Positions 41,714 through 50,262 of a stretch of DNA of 64,000 nt are shown here, in pieces. A program made the position numbers and the translations under genes. The notes below the pieces were generated by a model, which had not been told where the DNA came from, searched no databases, and saw nothing but the letters and a program-made list of their open reading frames with translations. The stretch's first letter is position 1; each line of letters begins with the position of its first letter. The DNA is from Gemmatimonadota bacterium (GTDB taxonomy: Bacteria > Gemmatimonadota > Gemmatimonadetes > Longimicrobiales > Gaopeijiaceae): NCBI GenBank assembly GCA_022823225.1, contig JAJDXM010000092.1:124001-188000 (forward strand), in the 5' to 3' direction.

Positions 41714-41851
41714 CATCGGAATTGCAAGGATATTGATAATTGATTGGCAACGCCTGTGGCAATGGTAATGCAACGGACGTGAACGCGGAAACGCAGGATT
41801 TGCACCGGATGGAATTCGTCGCCCCTATGCAGCGTCGACTTATGCGGACCC

Positions 41852-43141
41852 CTAGAACCGCGGCCGGATCCGGTTGTTCACCACGTTGTTGTAGATCGAG
41901 CCGAACTGGTAGCTGAAGCCGACCTCGGTGCCGTAGTCGAAGTCGGTCGGGCGGCGCTGGAGCCGCAGCAGGGCTTCCTCGTCGGTGGCGCCGCGCGCGG
42001 AGAGGAAGATCTGGTCGTTCACCCAGGACGCGTTGCCCGAGATGTTGACCGTGAAGCCACGCACGATACGGATCGAGGCGCCGCCCCAGATGGAGAACCG
42101 TCGCAGATCGGTGTTGTGCAGGTAGAGCGAGCCGCTGGCGCCCGCGCCGACGCTGCCCCAGGGCTGCCTCTGGTCGAGCCGCAGCTCCATCGACTCCACC
42201 CAGCGAGTCTCCTGGGTAACGTCGTAGATGGTGCGCTCCGAGTACTCGTTGTGGATCCTCGCCATGCTGTACCGGAAGGTGAATGAGCGGCGAGTGGCTT
42301 CTTCATAGGGGAAGACGCTGAACTCGAGCGTCGGGGTCACCGCAAAGCGCCGGTTCAGGTTGTAGGTGAGGAAGCGCCCGGCCGAGCCCATAAGGCCCAC
42401 CGACCAGTGCTCGGCCAGGGAATAGACCAGCCGGGTATCCACGTTCCAGCGTGTGCGGTTGTCCCGGAACTCTCTGTCGGAAAGTTCGATCCGCAGCCGG
42501 TTGTGGGCCATTCCCCCGGAGATGCTGAACTTCCAGACCGGCGCGGTGCGCCAGGCCGTGAATCGGCCCTCTATTTCGGTGTTGGAACGAGACGACTCCC
42601 CGTCGATGCCGGCGCCGCCGTTGAGGCGGAACACCCAGAGATTCCAGGGGTCGTCCACCTCGTCCGCCGACACCATCCCCGCGACCTGCTCGGGCTGCCC
42701 GGCCGCGAGCGGGACGACCGATGCAAGTCCCCGGTACCCGGACCGGTTCGCGAACACGGCCAATCCCAGCGCCAGTGTGTTGGAGACGGCGTCCAGCACC
42801 TCCCGGTCGGTGTCGGTCGGGAGCGACTGATAGGTCTGCTGGTCGCTGTACGGGGACTCGTCGTCGGTCCCGATGAAATCCATGAGATATTCCCTGCCCC
42901 CGGCCCCCGTACCCTGGCTGGTCATGATGACGTGAACATCGGCGACATTCCTGTCGTTGACCCAGTTCACCCAGGCGATCTCGGTGCGGTAGTACTGGCG
43001 GTTGCAGCGCGGCCCGTTGCAGTCGAAGAAGACATTGGGGCGGGACTGCTGGGCACCGAGCGGCTCGGGGGACCAGCCGGCCAGCGCGACGGTGGCCGCG
43101 GCAACCGCGATTGCGCCCCGGACACCTGCCAGGCGGATCAC
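41852..43141 (-). CDS. Exported outer-membrane-type hypothetical protein, 429 aa
   Basis: The GTG at 43139-43141 overlaps the upstream stop (GTGA). Signal peptide AIAVAAATVALAGWSPEPLG, cleaved near GAQQS. The N-terminal region has a Cys pair, FFDCNGPRCNRQYYRTE, and AWVNWVNDRNVADVHVIMTS. The C-terminal ~230 residues alternate aromatic and polar strands (RWNVDTRLVYSLAEHWSVGL, WGGASIRIVRGFTVNISG) and end NNRIRPRF with a terminal Phe, typical of outer-membrane barrels. I do not know a named family. It is coupled to the 137-aa protein and helicase genes upstream. Confidence 0.75.
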   Translation of the reverse strand: MIRLAGVRGAIAVAAATVALAGWSPEPLGAQQSRPNVFFDCNGPRCNRQYYRTEIAWVNWVNDRNVADVHVIMTSQGTGAGGREYLMDFIGTDDESPYSDQQTYQSLPTDTDREVLDAVSNTLALGLAVFANRSGYRGLASVVPLAAGQPEQVAGMVSADEVDDPWNLWVFRLNGGAGIDGESSRSNTEIEGRFTAWRTAPVWKFSISGGMAHNRLRIELSDREFRDNRTRWNVDTRLVYSLAEHWSVGLMGSAGRFLTYNLNRRFAVTPTLEFSVFPYEEATRRSFTFRYSMARIHNEYSERTIYDVTQETRWVESMELRLDQRQPWGSVGAGASGSLYLHNTDLRRFSIWGGASIRIVRGFTVNISGNASWVNDQIFLSARGATDEEALLRLQRRPTDFDYGTEVGFSYQFGSIYNNVVNNRIRPRF

Positions 43142-43551
43142 CCTGGACCCGCCTTCCCGTAGATCCCCACCCTCAGCGGCGGATCCACCCACCAGTGGAA
43201 GTGGAAGCGATTCTCGCCGTCCACGATGACCCCTTCGCGCCGCTCGCGCGTCTTCGGCCAGTCGCTGCGGCCGTTCTTCACGACCAGCAGCTGTCCGGGC
43301 CCGAGCCGGGCAGCCCAATCCCGGAGACTGCTCTCCAGATTGGCCAGCAGTGTCCGCTCCGCGTCGCGCTGCACGTCGGCGTTGGTGTCCGCGGCCAACT
43401 CGCCCGCCGTCAGCTCCTCATAGTCCTGCTCCAGCTGGTCGGCGCCAATGGAGAAGGCGCGGTCGCGCTGAAAACCGATTTCGGTCATCGCGGTGGGATT
43501 GAAGTTGGGCCGGACGCTGTGGTACCACTTCCCGTATCGCCTGACGATCAT
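43138..43551 (-). CDS. Conserved hypothetical protein, 137 aa
   Basis: Begins MIVRRYGKWYHSVRPNFNP and contains MTEIGFQRDRAFSIGADQLE, a Glu/Asp-rich helical centre, and a C-terminus with ENRFHFHWWVDPPLRVGIYG. There is no signal peptide or membrane segment. The start overlaps the helicase stop (ATGA) and its own stop overlaps the next gene's GTG, so it is translated as the middle gene of a three-gene set. Function is unknown. Confidence 0.7.
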   Translation of the reverse strand: MIVRRYGKWYHSVRPNFNPTAMTEIGFQRDRAFSIGADQLEQDYEELTAGELAADTNADVQRDAERTLLANLESSLRDWAARLGPGQLLVVKNGRSDWPKTRERREGVIVDGENRFHFHWWVDPPLRVGIYGKAGPG

Positions 43552-44819
43552 TCCCCCGATTCCTCCGTGGCGTGACTCAGCAGTGCGGCCAGCTCCTCCG
43601 GATCGAGGCGCTCCCCGGCCTTGCTCCCAGTCCCCCGGCCCGACCGCGTACGCTTGCGCGAGCCGTCCTGCCGGTCGGTTGGCGAGCCACCCGCGAAGTC
43701 GAAGTCGGGGTGGTGGATCTTCTCCAGCTTGCGTTCCAGCTCGTACTCCAGAGTGCGGAAGGCGCCCAGGTCGGCGGAGGTGACGAAGGTGACGGCCTCG
43801 CCGGTCGCGCCTGCCCGGGCGGTGCGGCCCACGCGGTGGACGTAGTCGCCGGGGTCGAGCGGCACGTCATAGTTGACCACATGCGAGATCCCCTCGATGT
43901 CGAGGCCGCGCTGCGCGATGTCGGTGGCGACCAGCACCCGGACCTCGCCCTCGGTGAAGCGGTCGATCGCGCGGGTGCGGTGGCGCATGTGCCGATCCCC
44001 GTGGATCACGTCGCAGGAGATGCGGGCGCGGTCGAGCCGGGTCTTGAGGACGTCCGCGCCGACCTTGGTGCGGGTGAAGACGAGCACCTGGTCCCAGCCG
44101 GGCTGGTCCAGCAGGTGGACGAGAAGGTCGGGCTTGCGGTCAGGGCGCACCGAGTAGGCGATCTCGGATATGCCATGCGCGGTTGTGCCGGAGGGAGAAG
44201 CCTCGACCCACGCCGGGTCGCGGGTCATGCGGAGCGCCAGGGCGTGGACCGCGTTGGGCATCGTCGCCGAAAAGAGCAGCGTCTGGGGGCGCTTGCCGAG
44301 GCCTCTCACCACCGCCTCGATCTGTGGACGGAAGCCCATGTCGAGCATCCGGTCGGCTTCGTCGAGAATGAGCCGGCGGACGCCCTTCAGGCGGGCACTG
44401 CCCCGGTTCTGGAGGTCGATCAGGCGTCCGGGGGTCGCCACGATGACCTCGTCGCCCCGTTTCAGGGCGTCCAACTGGGGTCCGTAGGCCACGCCGCCGC
44501 AGATCACCGTGGACCGGAAGCTCGATCCCCGGGCAAGGGCCACCGTGTCCTCGGACACCTGCTGGGCGAGCTCCCTGGTCGGACAGAGAACCAGCACCTG
44601 AAGTCCCCCGCCGGCTTTCAGAGAATCGAGCACCGGAAGCATGAACGCTCCGGTCTTCCCCGTCCCTGTCCGGGCAATCCCCACCACGTCCCGTCCGGCC
44701 ATAACCAATGGGATGGCCTGTTGCTGAATGGGGGTCGGCGTGGTCCAACCCAATGCCTGCACAGCGGCCAGCCTGAGTTCGGACAGGCCGAAGGCGGCGA
44801 AGTCTGTAGGTTGCGTCAA
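43548..44819 (-). CDS. DEAD-box ATP-dependent RNA helicase
   Basis: 423 aa from the TTG at 44817-44819, the only fitting start. All helicase motifs are present: Q motif TPTPIQQQAIPL, Walker A ARTGTGKTGAF, CPTRELAQQV, TPGRLIDL, DEAD box LILDEADRMLDMGF, SAT in LLFSATMPN, VLVFTRTK, and HRVGRTARAG. The C-terminal tail is short, basic and low in complexity (DGSRKRTRSGRGTGSKAG). It unwinds structured RNA, perhaps in ribosome assembly or cold response. It leads the coupled set with the 137-aa protein and barrel protein, and is divergent from the phosphatase. Confidence 0.94.
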   Translation of the reverse strand: MTQPTDFAAFGLSELRLAAVQALGWTTPTPIQQQAIPLVMAGRDVVGIARTGTGKTGAFMLPVLDSLKAGGGLQVLVLCPTRELAQQVSEDTVALARGSSFRSTVICGGVAYGPQLDALKRGDEVIVATPGRLIDLQNRGSARLKGVRRLILDEADRMLDMGFRPQIEAVVRGLGKRPQTLLFSATMPNAVHALALRMTRDPAWVEASPSGTTAHGISEIAYSVRPDRKPDLLVHLLDQPGWDQVLVFTRTKVGADVLKTRLDRARISCDVIHGDRHMRHRTRAIDRFTEGEVRVLVATDIAQRGLDIEGISHVVNYDVPLDPGDYVHRVGRTARAGATGEAVTFVTSADLGAFRTLEYELERKLEKIHHPDFDFAGGSPTDRQDGSRKRTRSGRGTGSKAGERLDPEELAALLSHATEESGE

Positions 44820-44969
44820 ACCGTGTCCAGCTTCTCTGCGAATGCTTTCCGGGCGAGCGGCCACTGCTCTTCCTTCGCCCTGCTTCGGCCCTCGACCCGG
44901 CGCCGCTGGCCCGGTCTCGAATGTAACCGTGTCGGATGACGGGGGACACGGGCCGTGCCATCTTTGTTC

Positions 44970-45458
44970 ATGTCCTCCCATACCGTCTCGGTGCTGTTCG
45001 TCTGCCTCGGGAACATCTGCCGCTCCCCCCTCGCCGAGGGGGTCTTCATGGCTGCCGCGGAGTCCCGCGGTCTTGGTTCCCGATTCAATGCCGACTCGGC
45101 GGGGACCGCGGCCTACCATTCCGGCGAGCCCCCCGATCCCCGCACCACCGCCGTCGCGGCGCACCATGGGGTTCATCTCACCAGCGTGGCACGGCAGGTG
45201 ACGAGACGCGACTTCGAGCGGTTCGACCTCGTCGTCGCCATGGATCGAAGCAATCGGCGCTCGCTGGAGCGGTTGCGGGGCCACCGCCCCGGACCCGGGT
45301 CCGATGCGGCGCGGATCGTGATGATGCGCGACTTCGACCCCGACCTGGGCAGTCCGGACGTCCCCGACCCGTACTACGGCGGGGCGGAGGGATTCGAGCG
45401 CGTGTACCGGATCCTCGAGCGGTGCTGCGGGGGGCTGCTCGACGACCTCGCCGACTAG
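44970..45458 (+). CDS. Low-molecular-weight protein-tyrosine phosphatase
   Basis: 162 aa from the ATG at 44970; a GTG at 44955 is also in frame. VLFVCLGNICRSPLAEG is the P-loop: Cys12 nucleophile, Arg18 of CX5R and Ser19. DSAGTAAYHSGEPPDPRT is the second conserved block, FDLVVAMDRSNRRSL the third, and DVPDPYYGG supplies the general-acid Asp. It dephosphorylates tyrosines, often on BY-kinases that govern polysaccharide export; no such kinase is visible here. A full copy of the dispersed repeat follows the stop. Confidence 0.95.
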   Translation: MSSHTVSVLFVCLGNICRSPLAEGVFMAAAESRGLGSRFNADSAGTAAYHSGEPPDPRTTAVAAHHGVHLTSVARQVTRRDFERFDLVVAMDRSNRRSLERLRGHRPGPGSDAARIVMMRDFDPDLGSPDVPDPYYGGAEGFERVYRILERCCGGLLDDLAD

Positions 45459-45559
45459 TGTCCCGTCCCGGAAGTTCGCGTGCTACCGAGAGTGCCGAGG
45501 CGCCGGGCTGGCAAGGCGCGACGAAGGTGCTACGCGGAGATTATCCACGGACTGCTACC
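45457..45559 (+). repeat. Dispersed repeat, fullest copy (~100 bp)
   Basis: It fills the 96-bp gap between the convergent phosphatase and O-methyltransferase stops, running into the latter's stop codon. Left half (45458-45515) matches 25094-25151; right core CGGAGATTATCCACGGACTGC at 45534-45554 matches 23660-23680. In one frame it reads VSRPGSSRATESAEAPGWQ, and the copy at 25.1 kb reads nearly the same, so it may be a degenerate coding relic. Confidence 0.75.
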
Positions 45560-46235
45560 GCCGCACCGCCACCATCAGCCCGTCACCCACCGGCAGAATC
45601 GTCGCGTCGAATCGCGGCTCGGAGGCCACGATCTCGCTGAAGCGGTTGAGCAGGGCGGCGATGCGGTCATCGCCGGGTTCGAGGACCCGGCCCTTCCAGA
45701 ACGCGTTGTCGGCCACGAGCAGTCCGCCGCGCCGCAGGAGCCGCGCGGCCTCCTCCATGTACTGCGCGTAGCGCTCCTTGTCCGCGTCCAGGAAGACCAT
45801 GTCGACGGATGCGTCCCGTCCCATCCGGGCCAGGGCCTCCGCGGCGTCCCCGACCCGAACCTCGACCCGGTCCGCCACGCCTGCTTCCTCCAGCGACCGT
45901 CGCGCAACCTCCGCGTGGCCGGGATTGATCTCGAGGGTGACGAGCCGGCCGCCGGGCGGGAGCGCGCGCGCGATCCAGATCGCGGAATAGCCCGCGAGCG
46001 TGCCGACCTCGACGACCCGCGTCGCACGGACGGCCCTCACGAGGATCTGCAGCGCGCGCGCGGTGGCGGGGGGGAGCTGGATCCGCGGCAGCCCCGCTGC
46101 GTCGGCGCGTGCCCGCACGCTGCGCAGCACATCGTCTTCTCCCGCGAAGAGGCGCTGGACGTAGAGGTCGAGCGCGTCATGGTCGAGTGCGGAGGGGTCG
46201 GGTGCCCCGGAAGGAACGCGCGCCTCCTCAGTCAC
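45555..46235 (-). CDS. SAM-dependent O-methyltransferase (CCoAOMT-like)
   Basis: 226 aa. The class I SAM fold shows RVVEVGTLAGYSAIWIARAL (motif I, with GTLAGYS), RLVTLEINPGHAEVARRSLE, VEVRVGDAAEALARM, and the metal-site segment DMVFLDADKERYAQYMEEA. LLVADNAFWKGRVLEPG has the family's DN pair, and FDATILPVGDGLMVAVRR ends the protein. These enzymes methylate hydroxyls of catechol-like or other small molecules with Mg2+; the bacterial substrate is unknown. Its start overlaps the aminotransferase stop by 8 nt, suggesting an operon. Confidence 0.92.
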   Translation of the reverse strand: MTEEARVPSGAPDPSALDHDALDLYVQRLFAGEDDVLRSVRARADAAGLPRIQLPPATARALQILVRAVRATRVVEVGTLAGYSAIWIARALPPGGRLVTLEINPGHAEVARRSLEEAGVADRVEVRVGDAAEALARMGRDASVDMVFLDADKERYAQYMEEAARLLRRGGLLVADNAFWKGRVLEPGDDRIAALLNRFSEIVASEPRFDATILPVGDGLMVAVRR

Positions 46236-47421
46236 CGGCCAGCACCGTCGCCATCCGGCGCACCCCTTCCTCGATCTCCTCGTCCGACGAAGCGGTGCTC
46301 ATGCGCGCGTAGCGCGGGTCGCCGAACGCCTCTCCCGGCACGATGGCCACGCCGGTCTCCTCCAGGATTCGTGCGCAGACATCGTTGGCGCAGGTGAGAT
46401 TGCCGTCGAAGATCCCGTCCACACGAAAGTACAGGTAGAAGGCCCCTTCCGGGCGGACATACGCGCACGCGGGGATCAGTTCGTCGAAGAGGCGCGTGAC
46501 CAGGTCGCGGCGGCGGCGGAAAGCTTCGAACATATGCGCCCTGGAACGTGTTGCGGCGCCCCCCTGCGCGAGCCCCTCCAGGGCGGCCACCTGCGACGGC
46601 GTGGCGGCGTTCAGCGAAACGTGGCTCTGGAAGGCGGACATCCTGGCGGCGAGCTCGGCGGTCGTGTAGGAGAAGCCGACCCGCCAGCCCGTCATTGCAT
46701 ACGCCTTGGACATCCCGTTGGTCACGACCAGGTGGCCGACCGAGGCGGGATCGAGGTCGAGCGCCCCGGGCGCCTTCGCCCCGCCCCCTCCGAAATGGAT
46801 CTCCTGGTAGATCTCGTCGGAGATCAGCGTGACGCCGCGGTCCCTGGCCCACTCGGCCAGGGTGCCCAGCTGCCCCTTCGTGTAGACGGCACCGGTCGGG
46901 TTGGAAGGGGTGGAGATGATCAGGCCCCGGGTACGCGCCGTCGCCGCCCCTTCGAGATCGTCCGGGGTGAGACGGAAGTCGCGGTCTTCGCTGCCCGCCA
47001 CCGGCACCGGCTCCGCCCGCGCCAGCGTCACCATCTCCGGGTACGAAGTCCAGTAGGGCGCCCCGATCAGCACCTCGTCGCCGGGTCCGAAGAGACAGAA
47101 GCAAGCGTTGAAAAGCGACTGCTTTGCGCCTGCGGACACGACGACCCTGGCGGCCTCCGCCGGGTGGTCCGTCCCGTCGGTCATGTAGCGCGCCGCGGCC
47201 GCCCTCAACTCCGGGAGTCCCGCGGCGGGCGTATAGCGGGTGCGGCCGCCTCGGATCCCCTCGATCGCAGCCGACGAGATCCATTCGGGGGTGTCGAAAT
47301 CGGGCTCGCCGGCGCTGAGGTTGATGATATCCCTCCCGGCCGCCGCAAGCTTCTTTGCGAGGGTGCTCACCGCGACGGTGGCCGATGGCGTAAGTCTGGC
47401 AATGTTCTCGGACAAGGTCAT
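46228..47421 (-). CDS. Class I/II pyridoxal-phosphate aminotransferase (aspartate aminotransferase-type)
   Basis: 397 aa from the ATG at 47419-47421; an in-frame GTG at 47457 would extend it. Fold-type I features: IINLSAGEPDFDTPEWI, RYTPAAGLPELRAA, SAGAKQSLFNACFCLFGPGD, SNPTGAVYTKGQL, SDEIYQEIHF, and the PLP-lysine segment NGMSKAYAMTGWRVGF, with the phosphate Arg in its R. It probably transaminates aspartate or a related amino acid. It is followed by, and overlaps, the O-methyltransferase, and is divergent from the DsbA-like gene. Confidence 0.94.
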   Translation of the reverse strand: MTLSENIARLTPSATVAVSTLAKKLAAAGRDIINLSAGEPDFDTPEWISSAAIEGIRGGRTRYTPAAGLPELRAAAARYMTDGTDHPAEAARVVVSAGAKQSLFNACFCLFGPGDEVLIGAPYWTSYPEMVTLARAEPVPVAGSEDRDFRLTPDDLEGAATARTRGLIISTPSNPTGAVYTKGQLGTLAEWARDRGVTLISDEIYQEIHFGGGGAKAPGALDLDPASVGHLVVTNGMSKAYAMTGWRVGFSYTTAELAARMSAFQSHVSLNAATPSQVAALEGLAQGGAATRSRAHMFEAFRRRRDLVTRLFDELIPACAYVRPEGAFYLYFRVDGIFDGNLTCANDVCARILEETGVAIVPGEAFGDPRYARMSTASSDEEIEEGVRRMATVLAGD

Positions 47422-47595
47422 CTTGGAACCTGGTGGTTTTCTGTTGGAGGTGGTCACAGGAGCCTCGGACGATTCGCCGGGGCGACCGCACCTGAGCCGA
47501 GCCGACAATAAGACCGGTAACCGTTATGTTCGCAACCCCGCCCGTCGCTCCCACGGAGCCCGACGGCCCACGGCCAAGTCCAATGGAGCAGCGAG

Positions 47596-48258
47596 GTGAG
47601 CCCCAAGCCGCCGGCCCTCTACTTCGACCTCGTCGATCCCCTCTCGTTGCTGGTCAGCGCCGTCATGGACCAGTCGGGAGTCGCCGAAGCGGTGAGCTGG
47701 CGCGGCCTGGAGCTTCGCCCACCCCCGGCGGCGCTGATCGATCCGGAAACGGCCGAATGGAGGGCGCGGCGCGAATTCGCGGCCCGGCAGGCGGAGCGAC
47801 TGACACGGCCGGCCGGTCCGCTCGCTCGCGCTTCCGCCGCGACCGCCGGGGCTGCGAACTTCACCGCCATGGGTTCGCCGGCCGTCGTTCCCTGGACCCG
47901 CAAGGCCCATGAATTGTGCGAATTCGCCCGTGAGAGGGATTGCCTCCACGCCGTTCGCCGCGCACTCTTCCGCGCCCACTTCATCGACCGGATCGACATC
48001 GGGCGGATAGATTTGCTTGTGGAGGTCGCGCGGCGAGCCGGGCTGGACGCGTCCGAAACCCGGGCGGTGCTGGATGTCGACCGCTACACCGTGGCCGTTC
48101 TCGGCAATCGGAGCAAAGCGCTCACGCAAGGGGTCGCGGTGGTGCCGGCACTGGTCCTGAACGAAGGACGGCTGGAAGGACCGGCGGTCCTGGGCCAGAT
48201 TGAGCGGGCGGTCGAGTTGCTGACGCGGACCGCGCGAGCGAACAGAGAACAGGAGTAG
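47596..48258 (+). CDS. DsbA/HCCA-isomerase-family thioredoxin-fold protein without CxxC
   Basis: 220 aa from the GTG at 47596. YFDLVDPLSLLVSAVMDQSG resembles the thioredoxin strand of the FrnE/2-hydroxychromene-2-carboxylate isomerase group, but the CxxC is replaced by DPLSLL, as in the isomerase/GST-kappa branch. An inserted helical domain has TRKAHELCEFARERDC and ALFRAHFIDRIDIGRIDLLV, and the C-terminal VVPALVLNEGRLEGP has the cis-Pro (VP). It is likely a glutathione- or thiol-dependent isomerase or reductase of unknown substrate. Confidence 0.8.
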   Translation: MSPKPPALYFDLVDPLSLLVSAVMDQSGVAEAVSWRGLELRPPPAALIDPETAEWRARREFAARQAERLTRPAGPLARASAATAGAANFTAMGSPAVVPWTRKAHELCEFARERDCLHAVRRALFRAHFIDRIDIGRIDLLVEVARRAGLDASETRAVLDVDRYTVAVLGNRSKALTQGVAVVPALVLNEGRLEGPAVLGQIERAVELLTRTARANREQE

Positions 48259-48268
48259 TCAGGGACAG

Positions 48269-48571
48269 ATGGCAGGGTATCAGCGAAAAACGGCTCTGGG
48301 ACCCCGGGAAATCCTGGAAAAGGCCGCGGAGCATCTTCCCGAATTCATCGGTCTGCAGTGCTCGCGGAAGTCGTCGCACGGGGCGACCTACACAGGTCAG
48401 GAGGGCACGGTCACCATTCAGGCGCATCGCCACGGCCCCTTCACCGACGTCACGGCCCAGACCGACCGGCTGAGGACATCGCGCATGGACTACGAGATTC
48501 AGCGCTTCCTCAACATGCTGCCCTACGAGCACGGCGACGCCGGCGGCCCGGGATCGGGAGAGCGCGGCTGA
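48269..48571 (+). CDS. Conserved hypothetical protein, 100 aa
   Basis: The ATG at 48269 follows AGGGAC. The product is soluble; GPREILEKAAEHLPEFIGLQ looks helical, followed by a beta-rich part (ATYTGQEGTVTIQAHRHGPF) and a helix in TSRMDYEIQRFLNMLPYE. No family is recognised. It lies 10 nt downstream of the DsbA-like gene and ahead of the helicase-like gene, in the same direction, so the three may form one transcript. Confidence 0.65.
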   Translation: MAGYQRKTALGPREILEKAAEHLPEFIGLQCSRKSSHGATYTGQEGTVTIQAHRHGPFTDVTAQTDRLRTSRMDYEIQRFLNMLPYEHGDAGGPGSGERG

Positions 48572-48586
48572 GGTGCGACCGGACCC

Positions 48587-48606
48587 TGGCAGCCCGTGGA
48601 CAAGTC
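48587..48606 (-). repeat. Possible fragment of dispersed repeat core
   Basis: Read on the minus strand the segment contains GACTTGTCCACGGGCTGCC, similar to GGTTGTCCACGGGCTG at 21978. It lies just before the helicase-like gene's likely start. It is too short for a firm call. Confidence 0.25.
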
Positions 48607-48622
48607 CCCTGCGGTCCCGATC

Positions 48623-50239
48623 ATGAACTCCTTCGACGATCTTCCGCTCGGCCCGGAGGCCGTGGCGTCGCTGGCGGCCGAGGGGATCGAGGTTCCCACG
48701 CCCTTCCAGGCCGCCGCCATACCGGTGATCGCTCGCGGAAACGACCTGCTCGGAAGGGCGGGACCCGGAAGCGGCACCCTGGTCGCGTATGGCGCGCCCC
48801 TCCTCGACCGCCTCGAGTGCGGCGCCGGATCACCCGTTTGCCTTGTGATCTGCACCGGCGCCCGGCAGGCCACGGACCTTGCCCGCTCCTTCGCGCGGCT
48901 GTGTGAGGCCTCCGGCGCCCGCGCGGCTGCGCTCGCTCCGTCCTGGAACCTGCCGGAGCGCGCCGACTTCCTCTTCGTGCCCGCCGACCGGTTCGGCGCC
49001 CTATACGATGGTACGGTAGCTGTCGCGACTGTCGGCGCGGTCGTCCTTCACGACGGCGACGGGGTGCTGCGCGGCGTGCGGACCGACCGGATGGAGACCT
49101 TCCTGCGGGGGTTGCCGCGCGAGTGCCAGCGAATCTTCTGCGGCCTCCCCTTCGGACCGGATCTTCGATCGCTCGCGCGGCGCTTCACCCGCCACGCCGT
49201 GACGATTCCGCCCGGCGCCGGCGCGGCGCGGCGGGATGGGGGCTCGACCGGAAAGGCAAGGGCACCCCGGACGGCGACGGACAGCCGCTCCGGCCCGCAG
49301 CGCGGCCTCCACTTTGTGGTCGTGGAGGGAGACCGCGCGGAGGCGGTGCTGGAGCTGGCCGCCTCGCTCCTGGAGGATCCCGGCACGGTGCGCCACGTGC
49401 TCCTGCACACCGCATCCGCGGATCAGGCAGCCGACCTGGGAGACTTTCTCGCCATGCACGGCTACCACTCCGGCCCCCCTGGCGACGAGACCGTGCCAGT
49501 GTGGCTGTCTTCCGGCGAGGACGAAGCGGCGGCCGCTGTGCTCGACGCGATGGACGGCGCGGAAAGCGTGGCGACGGTGTCGTGCTCGGTGCCGGGAGGC
49601 GCGCCCTCGGCACGGCGTCGCCACCTCGGCGCGGGACCCGCGTGGGCGCTCATTGCCGTGCGCGAACTCGGTCACCTGCGTGAGGTGGCGGCGGGAGCGG
49701 GACTGCGTCTCAAACGCGTTCGCCCCGTTCGCCCGCAGCGTGTGTCGGCAAGACTGGACGAGTTGGCCGACCGGTTGCACGCAGTGCTCAGCGGGCCGGA
49801 GACCGCACCGTACTACCTGCTCGTCGAATCGCTCCTGGACCGCTTCACGGCGGCGGAGGTGGCCGCGGCGTCCCTGCTGCTCCTCGATCGCGAAGCGGCC
49901 GCGAAGAAGACGCCCCCGAAGGAGGGCGTACCCGAACCGTGGTCGCGCCTGTTCGTGTCGGCTGGCCAGCACGACGAGATCGGGCCGCGCGAACTCCTGG
50001 GCGCCATCACCAGCGAATCGGGGATCGCAGGGAACCGCGTCGGGCGCATCGATGTCCGTGAGCGCCACTCACTGGTCGAAGTGCGCGAAAGCGCGGCCAG
50101 CAAGGTGATCGCGGCTCTCAATGGAACCACGCTGGGAGGCCGCGCCCTGCGCGTGGACTACGACCGGCCCCGCGACCGGCGGCGCGGCAAGGGGGGGCCG
50201 AAGGGGCCACCGAGGAAACCGGGACGACGTCCCTCGTAG
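48623..50239 (+). CDS. Catalytically dead DEAD-box-like protein with C-terminal DbpA RNA-binding domain
   Basis: 538 aa from the ATG at 48623; an in-frame GTG at 48596 is possible. The helicase layout is recognisable: FDDLPLGPEAVASLAAEGIE, a Q-motif-like VPTPFQAAAIPVIARGNDLL, and two RecA-like halves. But Walker A reads GRAGPGSGTLVAYG (no Lys-Thr), the DEAD site reads VVLHDGDGVL, SAT is absent, and HRxGRxxR is lost. The C-terminal DbpA-type RNA-binding domain is intact: SRLFVSAGQHDEIGPRELLG to LGGRALRVDYDRP, then a basic tail. The frame is uninterrupted, so it is not a recent pseudogene. It probably binds RNA without unwinding it. Confidence 0.85.
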   Translation: MNSFDDLPLGPEAVASLAAEGIEVPTPFQAAAIPVIARGNDLLGRAGPGSGTLVAYGAPLLDRLECGAGSPVCLVICTGARQATDLARSFARLCEASGARAAALAPSWNLPERADFLFVPADRFGALYDGTVAVATVGAVVLHDGDGVLRGVRTDRMETFLRGLPRECQRIFCGLPFGPDLRSLARRFTRHAVTIPPGAGAARRDGGSTGKARAPRTATDSRSGPQRGLHFVVVEGDRAEAVLELAASLLEDPGTVRHVLLHTASADQAADLGDFLAMHGYHSGPPGDETVPVWLSSGEDEAAAAVLDAMDGAESVATVSCSVPGGAPSARRRHLGAGPAWALIAVRELGHLREVAAGAGLRLKRVRPVRPQRVSARLDELADRLHAVLSGPETAPYYLLVESLLDRFTAAEVAAASLLLLDREAAAKKTPPKEGVPEPWSRLFVSAGQHDEIGPRELLGAITSESGIAGNRVGRIDVRERHSLVEVRESAASKVIAALNGTTLGGRALRVDYDRPRDRRRGKGGPKGPPRKPGRRPS

Positions 50240-50262
50240 ACGGCGAAGCGCCGGAACGGCTG

